Part shown: piece by piece, positions 9,070 to 20,091 of the stretch | Position numbering within the stretch: the stretch's first letter is position 1 | Layout: each line of letters begins with the position of its first letter | From: a virus | DNA length: 46,345 nt | Reading direction: 5' to 3' (one strand) | Virus record (IMG/VR): IMGVR_UViG_3300046003_004082 | Location: 1-46,345 of that record | Program-made: the position numbers and the translations under genes | Notes under the pieces: model-generated | The model's database searches: none | Seen by the model: only the letters and a program-made list of their open reading frames with translations | Told to the model about the DNA's origin: nothing

Positions 9070-12000
9070 TTATCCTTCGATTGCTAATATATATGGTGTC
9101 ATAACTGCAAACAATGCTTTGTTAAATGTCCTGCCAGAAATTGTACCATCTACTCGATTAAATACTAATTCTGTACCAATTCTAAAGTCACCCTGTTGGT
9201 CTGTACTTGTAAAATATACTCTGCCGCCCTTTTCCTCAGTAACTTCATTTTCCTGAATAGGGAATCCGCCATTGTAAGGCAATGCCGTTTGTATATTTGT
9301 ACCTGAACCAATATATTCAAATGTATATCCTAGAGCAGAAATATAACTAGGTTGGTGGAAACTAACTGAAGAATTTGCCAATATTACAGTATCTGTGGCG
9401 CCCTCTAAAAGAGTAACCAACGATGTATTTGAAACCATCGGAGTACTATTTGCTACAGTATAAAACGCAACTGTACCATTACTAATATTTGCCCAATTTC
9501 TATTAATATATCCATTTACTTCAGCAACAATATAATCTCTATTTGCTAAAATTATTTTAGCAGCATTAATAACATTTGAACTTGTACTTAAAGTACTATA
9601 AGAAATTGGGCTTTTAACTGGGGCAGCATTTGCACCTAAAGTTATAATATCTGTAATTAGATCAATCTTTTGTAGTACAACATTTGCTTCAGCCAAACTT
9701 GCCGCCGGATATGACGTAGTATCTTGTGTATATACTGATTGGTAAGGCGGATCAAATAAGGTTGCATTTACAAACTCAATTGTTTCTGCAGCAATAAAAT
9801 CTTTATTCGCAAGTATTAATTTAACTGCATTTGAAACATTTGTAGATATTGTTGCCACATTCGCATCAATTGAAATTTTAGCTAACGCAACATTGGGCCC
9901 ATTTGTTATAATATTATTAATTAAACTAATTTTTTGTAGTGCAATATTTGCTTCCGCTAGAGTTGCGGCAGATGCTGCTGTAGTATTTTGTACAAATACG
10001 TTTTGTCTAACATTTGCAACAGGAATTCCTCGTACAATTTCATCGATTATAGTTCCGATAAAGTTATATGCTGCGCCTGTTTGCACAATTTGTTCGTTAA
10101 TTTGAGTATTTGCTGTACTAAAATTATAATAAAATACACCAGATTGAACCGATTGACGGTTACCATCGTGACGCAAATCAAATATGGTACTATCTAAAAT
10201 ATAACCAACATCTCTAGCGCATTTGGTTTGTGCATTCGCTACATCAATAAAGTTATTTGCATTTGCAAAAAATCCTGGATATGTTTGGTTAACGTATGCA
10301 ATAGTTTCTGCTTGAATAAATGATCTATTCAATAATACGAGATTTGCAGCATTATTAACAGCTACATTTGTATTTGCAGGAAATTTATTTGAAATAATTC
10401 TATCACTAATTCCCACTGTGCCATTATTAATGATATCAATAACTAAATTAAAATTATTAGTAATTATATTTGATTCATTAACAGTACCACCTGTGCCAGA
10501 AACTTGTAAAACGTTCGCTTGTTTTGGTGAAGCTATTGTAATATTCTGTGCAATATTTGCAGCTAATACTTTGACATGGGCAATTGCCGCCACTGTTTCT
10601 TCCGATTGATTCGGAATAGCAGAAGAAGTTTGCGCCCAATATTGCAATCCAGCAAAATTAGATTGCGTATTACTAGTATATCCTAAATCAAAAGCAATAG
10701 AATCTACAATTAACTTAGTATCTCTTTCACATTTTTCTTGATTATACGCAGCAACCTTTTTATTTCTAACAATGTCATCAATAATAGTGCCAATGAAATC
10801 ATATGCTGCAGTTGTTTGTACAACTTGGTCTTCAATTTGTGTAGAATTGAAATCATTAGTATAATAATATACACCCGATGTTATTGCCTGCCGATTACCG
10901 TTATGTAAGAAGTCAAATATTATACTATCTATTAGATAACCGGTGTCTCTTTCGCATTTTGTAATTGCATTTGCTGCATCAATAAAGTTTGTTGCATTCG
11001 CAAAAAATCCTGGATATTCTTGATTAACAAATGATATGACTTCTTTCTGAATAAATTCTTTATTAGCAATAACTAAATTTGCTGCATTATTGACAGCTAC
11101 ATTTGTATTTGCCGGAAATGTATTCGGAATAATTCTATCCGTTATACCTACTGTTCCTCCGGTAATAACATTTGCAACTAAATCAAATCCATCAGAAATT
11201 CTGGTAACCCATGCTCCAGCATTGCCAAATGTTTGATTTACATTTCCTTGTCTAGGAGCAGTTATATTAATATTTGCGGCAACATTTGTAGATAAATCTT
11301 TTGCATAATTAAATGCAGCAATTGTTTCTTCCGATTGATTCGGAATAGCTGACGAAGATTGAGACCAATATTGCAATCCCGCAAATGCGGACTGCGTATT
11401 ACTTTGGTATGCTAAATCGAAAGCAAGAGAATCAATAATTAATCCGGTATCTCTGCTGCATTTTGCCTGATCGTAGTTTGCAAATAAAATAACATCGCCA
11501 TAATTTGGACGAGAATTTAAATTTGTGATTAGATATTGAGTACCCTCATCTGTTTCAAACGATTCTGCATATTTACCAAAGTTTAATGGGCTACTAACTC
11601 CTCTTGCAAGTAGACCAAGCCTACCAAACGATGCATTTGAATTAGTAATGGAACAAAATCCGCCATTTTCACATAAAATTGCAATATCGCAGCAAATAGT
11701 AAATACCGATACTAATTGCGTATATCCTCTATTAAGCATGTGGATACCAATACCACCCTCATTCGTATTGGTATAAGAATCGCACACCATCGAGCGAAGC
11801 CCTGAAACATAATTGCCATCTACTCGCATACCTGTTCCGGTAGTTGTAATAGATGAAGAATTTTGAATATATGGGCTTGTACTAATAAATCCTGCCGATC
11901 CGTCCGGATTATATGAAAATACTGCCGAAGGACTTAAATGATCTCTAAATGTAATACCCGTTACATAAGATGCATTGTTCACATAGAACATATCCTTAGT

Positions 12001-13254
12001 TCGTTCAGCGGGTCGTATTGTGGTTGTTCGTAAATTATCGCCAACCAGACCAACGCGATTCTTAATGGTGACTGGTTGCTCATATAAAAGATAATCTCCA
12101 CTTTTAACAAAAACGGTAGTCCATGGTTGCGCTCTATTTAACGCAGTATGGATATTCGCTAATGCGTTAGCGAAAGAATGACCACTATTATTATCGTTAC
12201 CGTTGCCGGTGACATATAATACATTTCCCACTGGTTGATCCATATAGGATCGTAATAATGCAATACTTTGATTTAACGGATTTAAAGTTACAACCGGTTC
12301 ATCATGAACATATATGTCTCCACCAACAATTAAATTGCCCGCAATATATGCACCACCGGCAACCTGTAATGCTCCGGTTGTTTCGGTATTTGCAGCTAAA
12401 GTAATATCAGTGATATCTAACGCTTTATTAATTAATAAAGTGTCTGTTGATGATATGTATTTAATCTCCGCATTCGCACCTGCAATAGTAATGCCGGCGC
12501 CATTTGCTTGTGAAGCATTTGTTGCTCCATTCGCAAGTACAATATTTTTATCTTCAATCGTTAGTGTTGCGGTATTAATTGTTACCGTATTACCTTGTAC
12601 TTCTAAATCGCCAGACACTGTTAAATTATTAACAGTGACATTATTTCCCGCCAATGCACCAATTGCCCGTTGCGAAGTAAAATATAAGTTATTACCTTCA
12701 CTTAGATCACTTGTAGTAAAGTTATCTAATGTTAAAACAGTATTTGCTACATTAGCAGTCGTGGCAAATACAGAAGAATTTGCTACATTCGCAGTAGTTG
12801 CGGATTCCGCAAACTTAGCAGTGTTTGCCTGAAAAGACGCAATAGATTGTTGTACTATACCTAAAACACTATTGGCAACATTAGCTAATGCAATATCAGA
12901 AACAGTAATTACATTAGGTGCCCACTCTGAACCATTCCAAATTAACCCATATCCCATTAAAGGAGTTACGGTTACCGTGTTTACATCTGAAAGAGCATCG
13001 ATACTTGCTAATGTTAAATTTGCATATGCTCTGCTATCTCTATAATAAAGATTAGTGCCCTCAGCTAAATTTGCCGTAGTAAAATTATTTAAAGAACTTA
13101 CCGTGCCTGTAACATTTGCAACTAATTGCCCACCTACTGTTAAATTACCAAACGATCCGCTATAGGTAACAGTAATATTACCGGCAGTAAGGTAATTAAT
13201 TCCGTAAATATTTCCGGAAACTTGTAGTCCTGATTTTACTCTAAAATCTTGCAT
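9070..13254 (-). CDS. Long tail fibre protein with pectin-lyase-like beta-helix (module A)
   Basis: A 1394-residue protein. The N-terminal ~330 residues are fibre repeats (NLYYRDSRAYANL, NLYFTSQRAIGAL) and a segment VNTATLTIEDKNIVLANG seen in related form in the protein at 13257-16856. From about 335 to 560 comes a parallel beta-helix-like domain starting VLYVTGNGNDNNSG, with ALANIHTAL, VFVKSGDY, VGLVGDNLRTT and SPYIQNSSSITTTGTG, closely shared with the fibre at 20464-23367. After it lie four copies of a C-x-R-D-[TV]-x(3)-[IV]-[IL]-D-S-x-x-FD module, alternating a long and a short type. The C-terminus KGGRVYFTSTDQQGDFRIG...FAVMTPYILA also matches the paralogue. The start lies two bases after the upstream stop. 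Binding or hydrolysing surface glycans is possible but no catalytic residues can be assigned. Confidence 0.8.
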   Translation of the reverse strand: MQDFRVKSGLQVSGNIYGINYLTAGNITVTYSGSFGNLTVGGQLVANVTGTVSSLNNFTTANLAEGTNLYYRDSRAYANLTLASIDALSDVNTVTVTPLMGYGLIWNGSEWAPNVITVSDIALANVANSVLGIVQQSIASFQANTAKFAESATTANVANSSVFATTANVANTVLTLDNFTTSDLSEGNNLYFTSQRAIGALAGNNVTVNNLTVSGDLEVQGNTVTINTATLTIEDKNIVLANGATNASQANGAGITIAGANAEIKYISSTDTLLINKALDITDITLAANTETTGALQVAGGAYIAGNLIVGGDIYVHDEPVVTLNPLNQSIALLRSYMDQPVGNVLYVTGNGNDNNSGHSFANALANIHTALNRAQPWTTVFVKSGDYLLYEQPVTIKNRVGLVGDNLRTTTIRPAERTKDMFYVNNASYVTGITFRDHLSPSAVFSYNPDGSAGFISTSPYIQNSSSITTTGTGMRVDGNYVSGLRSMVCDSYTNTNEGGIGIHMLNRGYTQLVSVFTICCDIAILCENGGFCSITNSNASFGRLGLLARGVSSPLNFGKYAESFETDEGTQYLITNLNSRPNYGDVILFANYDQAKCSRDTGLIIDSLAFDLAYQSNTQSAFAGLQYWSQSSSAIPNQSEETIAAFNYAKDLSTNVAANINITAPRQGNVNQTFGNAGAWVTRISDGFDLVANVITGGTVGITDRIIPNTFPANTNVAVNNAANLVIANKEFIQKEVISFVNQEYPGFFANATNFIDAANAITKCERDTGYLIDSIIFDFLHNGNRQAITSGVYYYTNDFNSTQIEDQVVQTTAAYDFIGTIIDDIVRNKKVAAYNQEKCERDTKLIVDSIAFDLGYTSNTQSNFAGLQYWAQTSSAIPNQSEETVAAIAHVKVLAANIAQNITIASPKQANVLQVSGTGGTVNESNIITNNFNLVIDIINNGTVGISDRIISNKFPANTNVAVNNAANLVLLNRSFIQAETIAYVNQTYPGFFANANNFIDVANAQTKCARDVGYILDSTIFDLRHDGNRQSVQSGVFYYNFSTANTQINEQIVQTGAAYNFIGTIIDEIVRGIPVANVRQNVFVQNTTAASAATLAEANIALQKISLINNIITNGPNVALAKISIDANVATISTNVSNAVKLILANKDFIAAETIEFVNATLFDPPYQSVYTQDTTSYPAASLAEANVVLQKIDLITDIITLGANAAPVKSPISYSTLSTSSNVINAAKIILANRDYIVAEVNGYINRNWANISNGTVAFYTVANSTPMVSNTSLVTLLEGATDTVILANSSVSFHQPSYISALGYTFEYIGSGTNIQTALPYNGGFPIQENEVTEEKGGRVYFTSTDQQGDFRIGTELVFNRVDGTISGRTFNKALFAVMTPYILAIEG

Positions 13255-13256
13255 TA

Positions 13257-16200
13257 TTATATTTCAGTATAAGTTATGCCTGTTAGGCGAACGGTTGCTA
13301 ATGTGCCACCCAAAGTAGCTCTAGCTAATAATCTTACATTACTATTATTTATGTCGGTTGTTACTGTAACAATATCATCGGCAGATGAACTTAACAAAGC
13401 ATATTGAGTAATATATGTGTTGGCGCCATCGTGCATAACTAAAATTTCTCCAGATGCAAAATGAGGACCACCGCTTAAATATGCTGTGGTTTTTGCAGTA
13501 TAAAGATATTTAGCAGATCTATAAACTGTACTACCAAATAAATCTAATACATAATCTCCGGAGTTATCAACATTTTCTATTACCTTTGTACCGGCACTTG
13601 CGCTAATAAGTATCTTATCATCAGTAGATCTAGTAACATTAATTAAACTATCACCTACAATTTCAATAACATCTGTAGATACAACATTACCAGATTTGCT
13701 TCCAACTAATTTTAAATTTGCGCCATTTGTTGGAATGGTGCCGGCCTGTATAGAAATATTATACGTTACATTGTCATATTCTTCAGGCTTAGGGATATTG
13801 TAATATAAAGTACCATCATTAGTAAACTGCCATCTATCAACGCTTTCATCCCATTTTAAATCTACGTCTGTACTAGTTCCACGATTAACAACAAAACTTG
13901 CATTAGATGAAGGTGATCCGGAAACTGAAGTTAATACAGTTATTTTATCGCCCGATAATTGTATATTATCTGCAGAGATAGAATATAAACCGGTAATGTT
14001 ACCCCCGGTTCCCGAACCAATAACTATATTTCCAGCAACATCTAAATTCTTATTAACTACAAACTTATCGCCGGTATTCGAATATGTAAATGTTGCATTA
14101 GCACCATTTATTGTAATACCGCCGCCATCTGCTTCTGCAGCATTTATTGCATTATTTGCAAGTACAATGTTTTTATCATTAATTGATACGGTTGTTGAAT
14201 TTACCGTTGTTACGTTACCGCGAATAGTTAAATTACCCGAAACAATTAAATCGCCAGTTGCGGTAATAGTTGTCGCAGTAATATCATTACTATTTAATGT
14301 ACCATCCACGGTTACATTGTTAAATGTAACTGATGCAGTAGGATGGACATTTTGCCCAATTGCGATAGTAGGATTGCCTGCTTGGGCATCTCCATCTGTT
14401 ACATAAACACCTGTACCCGCTGCGATAGAAACCGCAACCAACGTATTTGTTGCTCCTCCAACTTTTGCAACAAGCCCATTAGAAAAATCTGAAAATATAT
14501 TTTGTCTTGCATCTGATCTAGTATTTGCAGCAGTACCGCCACGTTCGATTGCTACATCTTTAGTACCAAGATATGCATTACCAACAAAATTACCAAAATT
14601 ATCAATTAAACGAATGCCGTTAATTGTAACAAGATTTGAATTAAGTACAATATTGCCCGTACCTAATAAAGATAATCTTGCAGTAGAATCTACGGTGCCT
14701 TCTCTATCATTATAGAAATGGATGTCGCTTCTTACATTAGGGCTATTATCTTTTGTTTCCGTAATTCGCATACCTGCGAATTTGTTTAGTGTACCATCTT
14801 TTAATACACCAAAGTAAATATTTGCAGTTTGTCCCGAAGTAAACTGTTGTACGTTTCCACCAAAGTACCCGTTAATCTCGGAGGCGGTACCTGGCGATAA
14901 ACGATTTACAGTAACAAACTGCGTACTTACAAGATTTGCTAAATCAATGCCGGCTGGATTGCCAAATTGATCTTGTATTTGTATGCCGCCACCGCCAGAG
15001 TCACTTATAGCTAAATTGCCCAAAAAGATTGTCTGTGCGCCAACATATATTCCGCGCCACAATTTGCTAGGTGATCCAATATTATAAACACCGCTAATTG
15101 CGGGTAAAATGTTACCTAAAACTGTTAGATTTTTATTAAGACCAAATCCGTCATCTGTTTGGCCATATGTAAATCTAGCATTAGCGCCGTCAATGTAGAT
15201 CCCAGAACCTTCCGCACTAGAAGGACTACCTGAATTTAAAGCAAGTGTTAGTGTTCTACTTTCTGTTCTTACATTGGAAACATTTAGTAATACTGCATTA
15301 CCTTGTACTGTTAAATCCCCACCTAATATTAAATCATCTAATTCGATATCTTTACGATATATTGCAGATTGAATATCTGCTGCTAATCTGTTTGAGGTAT
15401 AATAAAAATTATTTGAACCTTCAGTTAAATTATCAGTGGTAAAATTCGATAAGGATAATACTAAATTTGCTACATTCGATCTTTCGGCAAATTGTGCAGA
15501 TTGTGCTGCACCTACCGTTGCACCCGAATACCAATTTGTGCCAGACCAGGTAAGAACTTCACCTACATTTGCTATGCTTGTACTAACGTCGTACAATGCA
15601 TCAATACTCATTTGCGATACGTTAGCAAATACTCTACTATCAGTGTAATATAAATTACTACCTTCTGCTAAATTCGTAGTAGTAAAATTCGATAAGGATA
15701 ATACTAAATTTGCTACATTAGATTTTTCTGCAAATACCGTAGAATTTGCGACATTTGATCTTTCCGCAAATACTGTAGATAAGGAAATATTTGCGACATT
15801 TGATCTTTCCGCAAATACTGTAGAATTTGATACTGCAGCAAGTGTTGCAAAATTTGCAATATTTGCTTGATTTGCAACTAAAGCTACATTCGATATACCT
15901 GCAAGATTTGCAAAATTTGCATTAGTTGCGGTAGAAATTACGCCTACGTTACCAACATTTGAAGCTCTAGGTTCCCAAACGGATCCCGTCCACGTTAATA
16001 CGTATCCCAATGTAGGTGCAGTACTAACAGTATCTACATCAGCAAATACATTTAAACTTAAATTTGCTAAATTAGATACAACTCTGCTATTTCTATAATA
16101 TAGATTATTACTACCTTCTAATAAAGCATCTGTATTTAAATTAGATAAAGCATTTGAAAGATCAGAAACAGTAGGTACAATTCGTTCTACAAAGAAAGCT

Positions 16201-16856
16201 GATGCTGCAGAATTATATACTAATGCCCCACCGTTCGGATGAGCATCTATGATGTTGCCGGAATTTGGATGACCGGCTGGATAAATTTCATCTGTTACAT
16301 ATACATCGCGCAATGAACCTAGATGCGCTAATTTTAAATTAGCATATGCGCGAGAATCGCGGTAATATAAATTAACCGCGCCTTCGGATATAGAATCGGT
16401 AGTATTTGCAAAATTTGCAATTGCAGCTAAATTTGCAGAAATGGTACCTAAATTCCAGTCAACTATAATTGAAGGGGTACCTGCGGTGAATGCTCTTCTA
16501 GCTAAGGCGTTAGAGAAATAAAGGTTATTTGAACCTTGTGCTATATCATCCGTAGTAAGTGTTGCAAGATTTGCTGCTACTTGTCCAGGTGTCCAAATAT
16601 TACCCGTCCAAATTAAACCATATCCAATACTAGCTAAACTATTACCAGTATTGCTTCTAGTTTCAACATCAAATAAATCATTAATACTAGTTAATGATAA
16701 ATTTGCAAATACTCTACTATTAGAGTAATAAAGATTTGATACTTCTCGTACGTTAGCAGTAGTAAGAAAGGCGGATAAGTCCGCCAAACTAATATTAGCT
16801 AAGGCATTTGCCGCTGAACCGCCGCCGCCCTGTGAAAATACTCTTGCTTTTGTCAT
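13257..16856 (-). CDS. Large tail fibre protein
   Basis: A 1199-residue fibre. The first ~540 residues are repeats of the type NLYYSDSRVFANLSLTSIN[D]LFDV and SLSNFTT[TD]NL[AT]EGSN, plus a run of short VFAERSNVAN units encoded by a 45-bp-period DNA repeat. A second half holds two SGDL/GGDLTVQGN segments with TVSINDKNIVLANNA, shared with the fibre at 9070-13254. The C-terminus (about 1040-1199) is unique in the window. It is the first gene after a perfect TATAAATA late promoter and has GGAAAAAG before the ATG. It heads the operon running down to 5851. Confidence 0.8.
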   Translation of the reverse strand: MTKARVFSQGGGGSAANALANISLADLSAFLTTANVREVSNLYYSNSRVFANLSLTSINDLFDVETRSNTGNSLASIGYGLIWTGNIWTPGQVAANLATLTTDDIAQGSNNLYFSNALARRAFTAGTPSIIVDWNLGTISANLAAIANFANTTDSISEGAVNLYYRDSRAYANLKLAHLGSLRDVYVTDEIYPAGHPNSGNIIDAHPNGGALVYNSAASAFFVERIVPTVSDLSNALSNLNTDALLEGSNNLYYRNSRVVSNLANLSLNVFADVDTVSTAPTLGYVLTWTGSVWEPRASNVGNVGVISTATNANFANLAGISNVALVANQANIANFATLAAVSNSTVFAERSNVANISLSTVFAERSNVANSTVFAEKSNVANLVLSLSNFTTTNLAEGSNLYYTDSRVFANVSQMSIDALYDVSTSIANVGEVLTWSGTNWYSGATVGAAQSAQFAERSNVANLVLSLSNFTTDNLTEGSNNFYYTSNRLAADIQSAIYRKDIELDDLILGGDLTVQGNAVLLNVSNVRTESRTLTLALNSGSPSSAEGSGIYIDGANARFTYGQTDDGFGLNKNLTVLGNILPAISGVYNIGSPSKLWRGIYVGAQTIFLGNLAISDSGGGGIQIQDQFGNPAGIDLANLVSTQFVTVNRLSPGTASEINGYFGGNVQQFTSGQTANIYFGVLKDGTLNKFAGMRITETKDNSPNVRSDIHFYNDREGTVDSTARLSLLGTGNIVLNSNLVTINGIRLIDNFGNFVGNAYLGTKDVAIERGGTAANTRSDARQNIFSDFSNGLVAKVGGATNTLVAVSIAAGTGVYVTDGDAQAGNPTIAIGQNVHPTASVTFNNVTVDGTLNSNDITATTITATGDLIVSGNLTIRGNVTTVNSTTVSINDKNIVLANNAINAAEADGGGITINGANATFTYSNTGDKFVVNKNLDVAGNIVIGSGTGGNITGLYSISADNIQLSGDKITVLTSVSGSPSSNASFVVNRGTSTDVDLKWDESVDRWQFTNDGTLYYNIPKPEEYDNVTYNISIQAGTIPTNGANLKLVGSKSGNVVSTDVIEIVGDSLINVTRSTDDKILISASAGTKVIENVDNSGDYVLDLFGSTVYRSAKYLYTAKTTAYLSGGPHFASGEILVMHDGANTYITQYALLSSSADDIVTVTTDINNSNVRLLARATLGGTLATVRLTGITYTEI
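15744..15824. repeat. 36-bp direct repeat, two copies at 45-bp spacing
   Basis: Bases 15744-15779 and 15789-15824 are identical over 36 positions and encode the VFAERSNVAN unit of the fibre protein. A third, diverged copy lies just below at about 15700-15743. Confidence 0.85.
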
Positions 16857-16880
16857 TCTTTTTCCAGAAATTCTCTCTAT

Positions 16881-16888
16881 TATTTATA
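16881..16888 (-). promoter_or_regulatory. T4-type late promoter, perfect TATAAATA
   Basis: The minus strand reads TATAAATA followed by ATAGA, 25 bp upstream of the ATG at 16856. It lies in the 153-bp gap after the glycosyltransferase gene. The rest of that gap shows no convincing terminator; it contains a short palindrome TTCATATGAA near 16967. Confidence 0.8.
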
Positions 16889-17009
16889 ATATTCCACATT
16901 TGGATACTAAATAGTATTACATGAAAAAGAATATCAAATTATTGCATCTATTATAGTTTATCCATTCATATGAAGTTATGCCTACTCACACTATAACTAT
17001 CTTATGCTA

Positions 17010-18086
17010 CTAAGGCATTTGATACCAACCATTGCCCGTATAAACATTCAACACATCTTGAAAATATTTCTCATATAAAGGAGCAACATTTTCTAATAAA
17101 AACTTCTCGCCGAATTTTCTACAATCCGAAGGTTTTATTTTATCAAGATTTTTTATAGCTTCAACGAAGTCTGCAAAAGTTCTGCATCTATAACCAGTTA
17201 CACCATTAGGATTATTTTCAACAAACGCTCCCCAATCTGTAGTAATTGTAGGCGTTCCAGATAATAAACTTTCTACTTGTACCCCACCAAACGGCTCAAT
17301 ATACATTGATGCAACAAAAAGCCCTTTGGCTTTAGACATTAATTTTTTTCTTGTTGCAATATCCGCATATCCCACAAATTCTACATGATCTGGAAATTGA
17401 ATATTATCCGGATTTTGCCCGGCAACAACTAATTTAACACCTGCCGCCTTTGCTGCTTGTACTGCAATATGAATACCTTTACCTTCATATACTCGACTTA
17501 GAAATAAAATATAATCTTCTTTTTCTTCGGAGTATTCAAAATCTTCAGAATCAAAGTAATTTGGAATAACTGTATCATACCAATCGGAACGACAATTACC
17601 GACGCCTTCCATACCATAATAGGCATGCATAATAGCATAAGACTCAAATATTTTCCAACGAGCCCAATGTCCACCTGCATATCCTATGCCCGGTTCAACC
17701 ACAATCATATCATGATTGTGTGCGTCACATACTGCTTTTACTCCACTTCCCCAAAAGGGTAAAATGAAATCGTTTTTTTGTTTTCTTTTTCCTACTTCGC
17801 GAATAGCATTTTTATAAAATGTTTGGTACGCATAATCATTGGTATCAAACTTAAAAAAGTTTTTTCTCCAATCATGATCACCATACGCAATTTTAAAATC
17901 TTCGTTAGTTAATACAGTAACATGCTCAGAACAAATTAAATCCGAATCTTCGTGTCCATAATGTATTACAGTATGACCTCGTTCAGTCATCATCTTACCA
18001 AATTTAACTACCTTTTGTGTATAAGCACATGCGTTATATTCTTTAGATGATACTGTATGCGGCAATCCTAAAATATGAAATCTCAT
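17010..18086 (-). CDS. Glycosyltransferase, GT4-like (GT-B fold)
   Basis: A 358-residue protein when started at the ATG at 18086 (GAAAG lies before it); an in-frame TTG four codons upstream is possible but less likely. The C-terminal half has the GT-B donor-binding pattern: [20 protein letters not shown] near 195-215, VVAGQNPD, a [19 protein letters not shown] helix, and [23 protein letters not shown] near 265-290 with the E-x(7)-E motif of GT4 enzymes. The N-terminal half ([12 protein letters not shown]) is not the classical acceptor domain. It transfers a sugar from a nucleotide sugar; the acceptor is unknown. It sits among fibre genes behind its own late promoter, so glycosylation of virion fibres or of a host surface sugar is plausible. 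Confidence 0.8.
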   Translation of the reverse strand: MRFHILGLPHTVSSKEYNACAYTQKVVKFGKMMTERGHTVIHYGHEDSDLICSEHVTVLTNEDFKIAYGDHDWRKNFFKFDTNDYAYQTFYKNAIREVGKRKQKNDFILPFWGSGVKAVCDAHNHDMIVVEPGIGYAGGHWARWKIFESYAIMHAYYGMEGVGNCRSDWYDTVIPNYFDSEDFEYSEEKEDYILFLSRVYEGKGIHIAVQAAKAAGVKLVVAGQNPDNIQFPDHVEFVGYADIATRKKLMSKAKGLFVASMYIEPFGGVQVESLLSGTPTITTDWGAFVENNPNGVTGYRCRTFADFVEAIKNLDKIKPSDCRKFGEKFLLENVAPLYEKYFQDVLNVYTGNGWYQMP

Positions 18087-18121
18087 AATATCTTTCAAAA
18101 AATTTATTATCTAATACTACT

Positions 18122-18129
18122 TATTTATC
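18122..18129 (-). promoter_or_regulatory. T4-type late promoter, GATAAATA
   Basis: One mismatch from TATAAATA, 36 bp upstream of the ATG at 18086. It lies in the 49-bp gap after the S74 fibre gene, which argues that the glycosyltransferase is expressed late with the virion genes. Confidence 0.55.
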
Positions 18130-18135
18130 CTCATC

Positions 18136-20085
18136 TCACCTAGCCTTTAGTGCCGCTACTTCCAATTTAAGTTCGTCAACCATTTGTGATAATTCTTTTA
18201 CTGCTGCTGTCAAAGCGGGGACTACCTTACTGTAATCTACTGATTGCGGTTTAATTTTGCCGTTTTCATCTACTGCATCCTTTTCACCAAATACACATTT
18301 TGGTAAAATTTCTTGTATTTCGTGAGCAATAAATCCCGGATAAACTCCAATTTCCGGTTGATTTATCCAAGTATATGTAACGGGTCTAAGTTGATTAATT
18401 AATTGTAATCCATCGGACAACAACTCCACATTTTCCTTTTGCCTATAATCTGATGCAACAGTATGGCCTCCACCTGCGGCGGAAAAATATAGAACACCCC
18501 CAGCTTGCTTAGCAATCGCACCGTTATCTGCCGCTAAGGTCGGACCAGTATCACCAAACGTAATCCAATTTATTGCAGGTGATGTTACAAATAACGCCAT
18601 TGCTGTGCCGGCGGTTGTAGTAGTACTTGCTGCTATAGCAGGGTGCGCACCATTTGCAAGAAAATACGCTTTCCAATTAGGAGATCCGGGATTGGTTGCA
18701 GTACCTACAACCAATTCTCCACTGGAGTATACATATAATCCATTGCCTACGCCTGTTACCGCAACATCTGTAGTAAAACTTTTAATGCCACTAATAGTTT
18801 GAGTGGTATTCGTTGTTACAAACAACGAAGTATCCGGCGGGGCTCCTGTTGCGCCAGGCGGTCCTGCTATTGTGGATGCAGCACCCGTTGCCCCGGTAGA
18901 TCCTCGTATTCCCGTAGCGCCGGTTAATCCGGTTGCACCCGCCACTGTTGAAGCGGGTCCAGGTGAACCGGTTGCTCCAGTTGCACCGGGCGGACCTGCT
19001 ACCGTTGAAGCGGGTCCTGATGCGCCGGTTGCCCCTGTTGCACCCAACAGTCCTGTAGCGCCGGTTAGCCCTGTTGCTCCAGCACCGGTTGCTCCTGCGA
19101 CACCTGTCGCCCCCGAAGCACCTGTTGCACCCGCAACACCCGTTGCGCCAGCGCCGGTCGCTCCTTGAATGCCCTGAATACCAGTTGATCCAGTTGCACC
19201 TGCAACACCTGTTGCTCCAGTGGCACCTGTTGATCCTAATGAACCAGTTGCGCCCGTTGCGCCAGCAACTCCCGTAGCCCCTGCCAATCCTGTTGCACCC
19301 GTTATTCCGGTAGCACCCGTTGTTCCTATAGTACCTGTAGCACCGGTTGCACCCGTATCACCGCCGGTGCCAGTTGCGCCTGTTGTTCCGGCAGGTCCAG
19401 TTGCGCCTGTTGCGCCAATACCCGTTGACCCAGCCCCGCCTGTTGCACCGGTTAATCCGGTCGCACCCATATCACCTGTAGCACCCGTTGCACCTAAACC
19501 TGTAGAGCCCGACGGACCAGTTGCACCTGATGCGCCGGTTGCTCCCCTAAGTCCAGTTGCGCCAGTCGGACCACCTACAAGTAATGTTGCGCCAGTTGCG
19601 CCTTGTGGGCCGGGTGGGCCTGCTGGGCCGGTTTGTCCTGCTGCTCCACCTAATACCGGCATAATTGTAACAATATCATCTACATCGGTAGGTGTATATA
19701 GTGTTACTGAATTTGTACCTAAAAGATAATCTCCGAGTTCAACACCGCCGCCTGGAGAAATAAGAACACCATTTACCCATACTAATACTACGTCTGTATT
19801 GGAATTAAATGATAACGCATCTCCCCTTAAACTAACCGAAGAGCTAGTAAAAGTATTTGTGGGGCTTGCAGTAATATAATCATATCTAACAGATACCTCG
19901 GCGTTAGATTCAATCGTGTCCCAATATCGAGTACCGTTTGTATCGCCACGTAAAAAATATCGATTCCCGCCGGGTAACCCTAGATTTGGTTCAGCATTTT
20001 CGATATTTAAATAACGATAACGATCATCCGCGGCATTCGCGGGACTTAATACTTTTACTTTTCCACTTAAACTAGGGAGAGACAT
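18136..20085 (-). CDS. Collagen-like tail fibre with C-terminal S74 self-cleaving chaperone (module B tip)
   Basis: A 649-residue protein in four parts. Residues 1-50 are the LSGKVKV...[18 protein letters not shown] leader shared with 7637-8728. Residues 60-145 are a beta-rich attachment domain ([13 protein letters not shown]). Residues 147-416 are about 90 Gly-x-x triplets dominated by GAT, forming a collagen-like triple helix. Residues 420-545 are a receptor-side globule. From S545 comes an intramolecular chaperone of peptidase S74 type, with the dyad pattern S-D-Y-R-Q-K (S545, K550), [13 protein letters not shown] and a final coiled coil. In this family the chaperone trimerises the fibre and then cuts itself off at that serine. 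It is the last gene of the operon and shows no clear ribosome site. Confidence 0.85.
   Translation of the reverse strand: MSLPSLSGKVKVLSPANAADDRYRYLNIENAEPNLGLPGGNRYFLRGDTNGTRYWDTIESNAEVSVRYDYITASPTNTFTSSSVSLRGDALSFNSNTDVVLVWVNGVLISPGGGVELGDYLLGTNSVTLYTPTDVDDIVTIMPVLGGAAGQTGPAGPPGPQGATGATLLVGGPTGATGLRGATGASGATGPSGSTGLGATGATGDMGATGLTGATGGAGSTGIGATGATGPAGTTGATGTGGDTGATGATGTIGTTGATGITGATGLAGATGVAGATGATGSLGSTGATGATGVAGATGSTGIQGIQGATGAGATGVAGATGASGATGVAGATGAGATGLTGATGLLGATGATGASGPASTVAGPPGATGATGSPGPASTVAGATGLTGATGIRGSTGATGAASTIAGPPGATGAPPDTSLFVTTNTTQTISGIKSFTTDVAVTGVGNGLYVYSSGELVVGTATNPGSPNWKAYFLANGAHPAIAASTTTTAGTAMALFVTSPAINWITFGDTGPTLAADNGAIAKQAGGVLYFSAAGGGHTVASDYRQKENVELLSDGLQLINQLRPVTYTWINQPEIGVYPGFIAHEIQEILPKCVFGEKDAVDENGKIKPQSVDYSKVVPALTAAVKELSQMVDELKLEVAALKAR
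18838..19647 (-). repeat. Collagen-like Gly-x-x repeat region
   Basis: About 270 codons of nearly uninterrupted Gly-x-x triplets, mostly Gly-Ala-Thr, within the fibre at 18136-20085. The DNA is a degenerate 9-base-periodic repeat and much richer in G+C than its neighbours. A single three-residue interruption (LLV) lies near residue 169. Confidence 0.9.
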
Positions 20086-20091
20086 ATTTTA

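Noticed and set aside
18803-19729. Plus-strand open frames rich in Ala-Pro-Val (APVAPV repeats)
   Set aside because: Antisense of the collagen-like Gly-Ala-Thr repeats in the S74 fibre.
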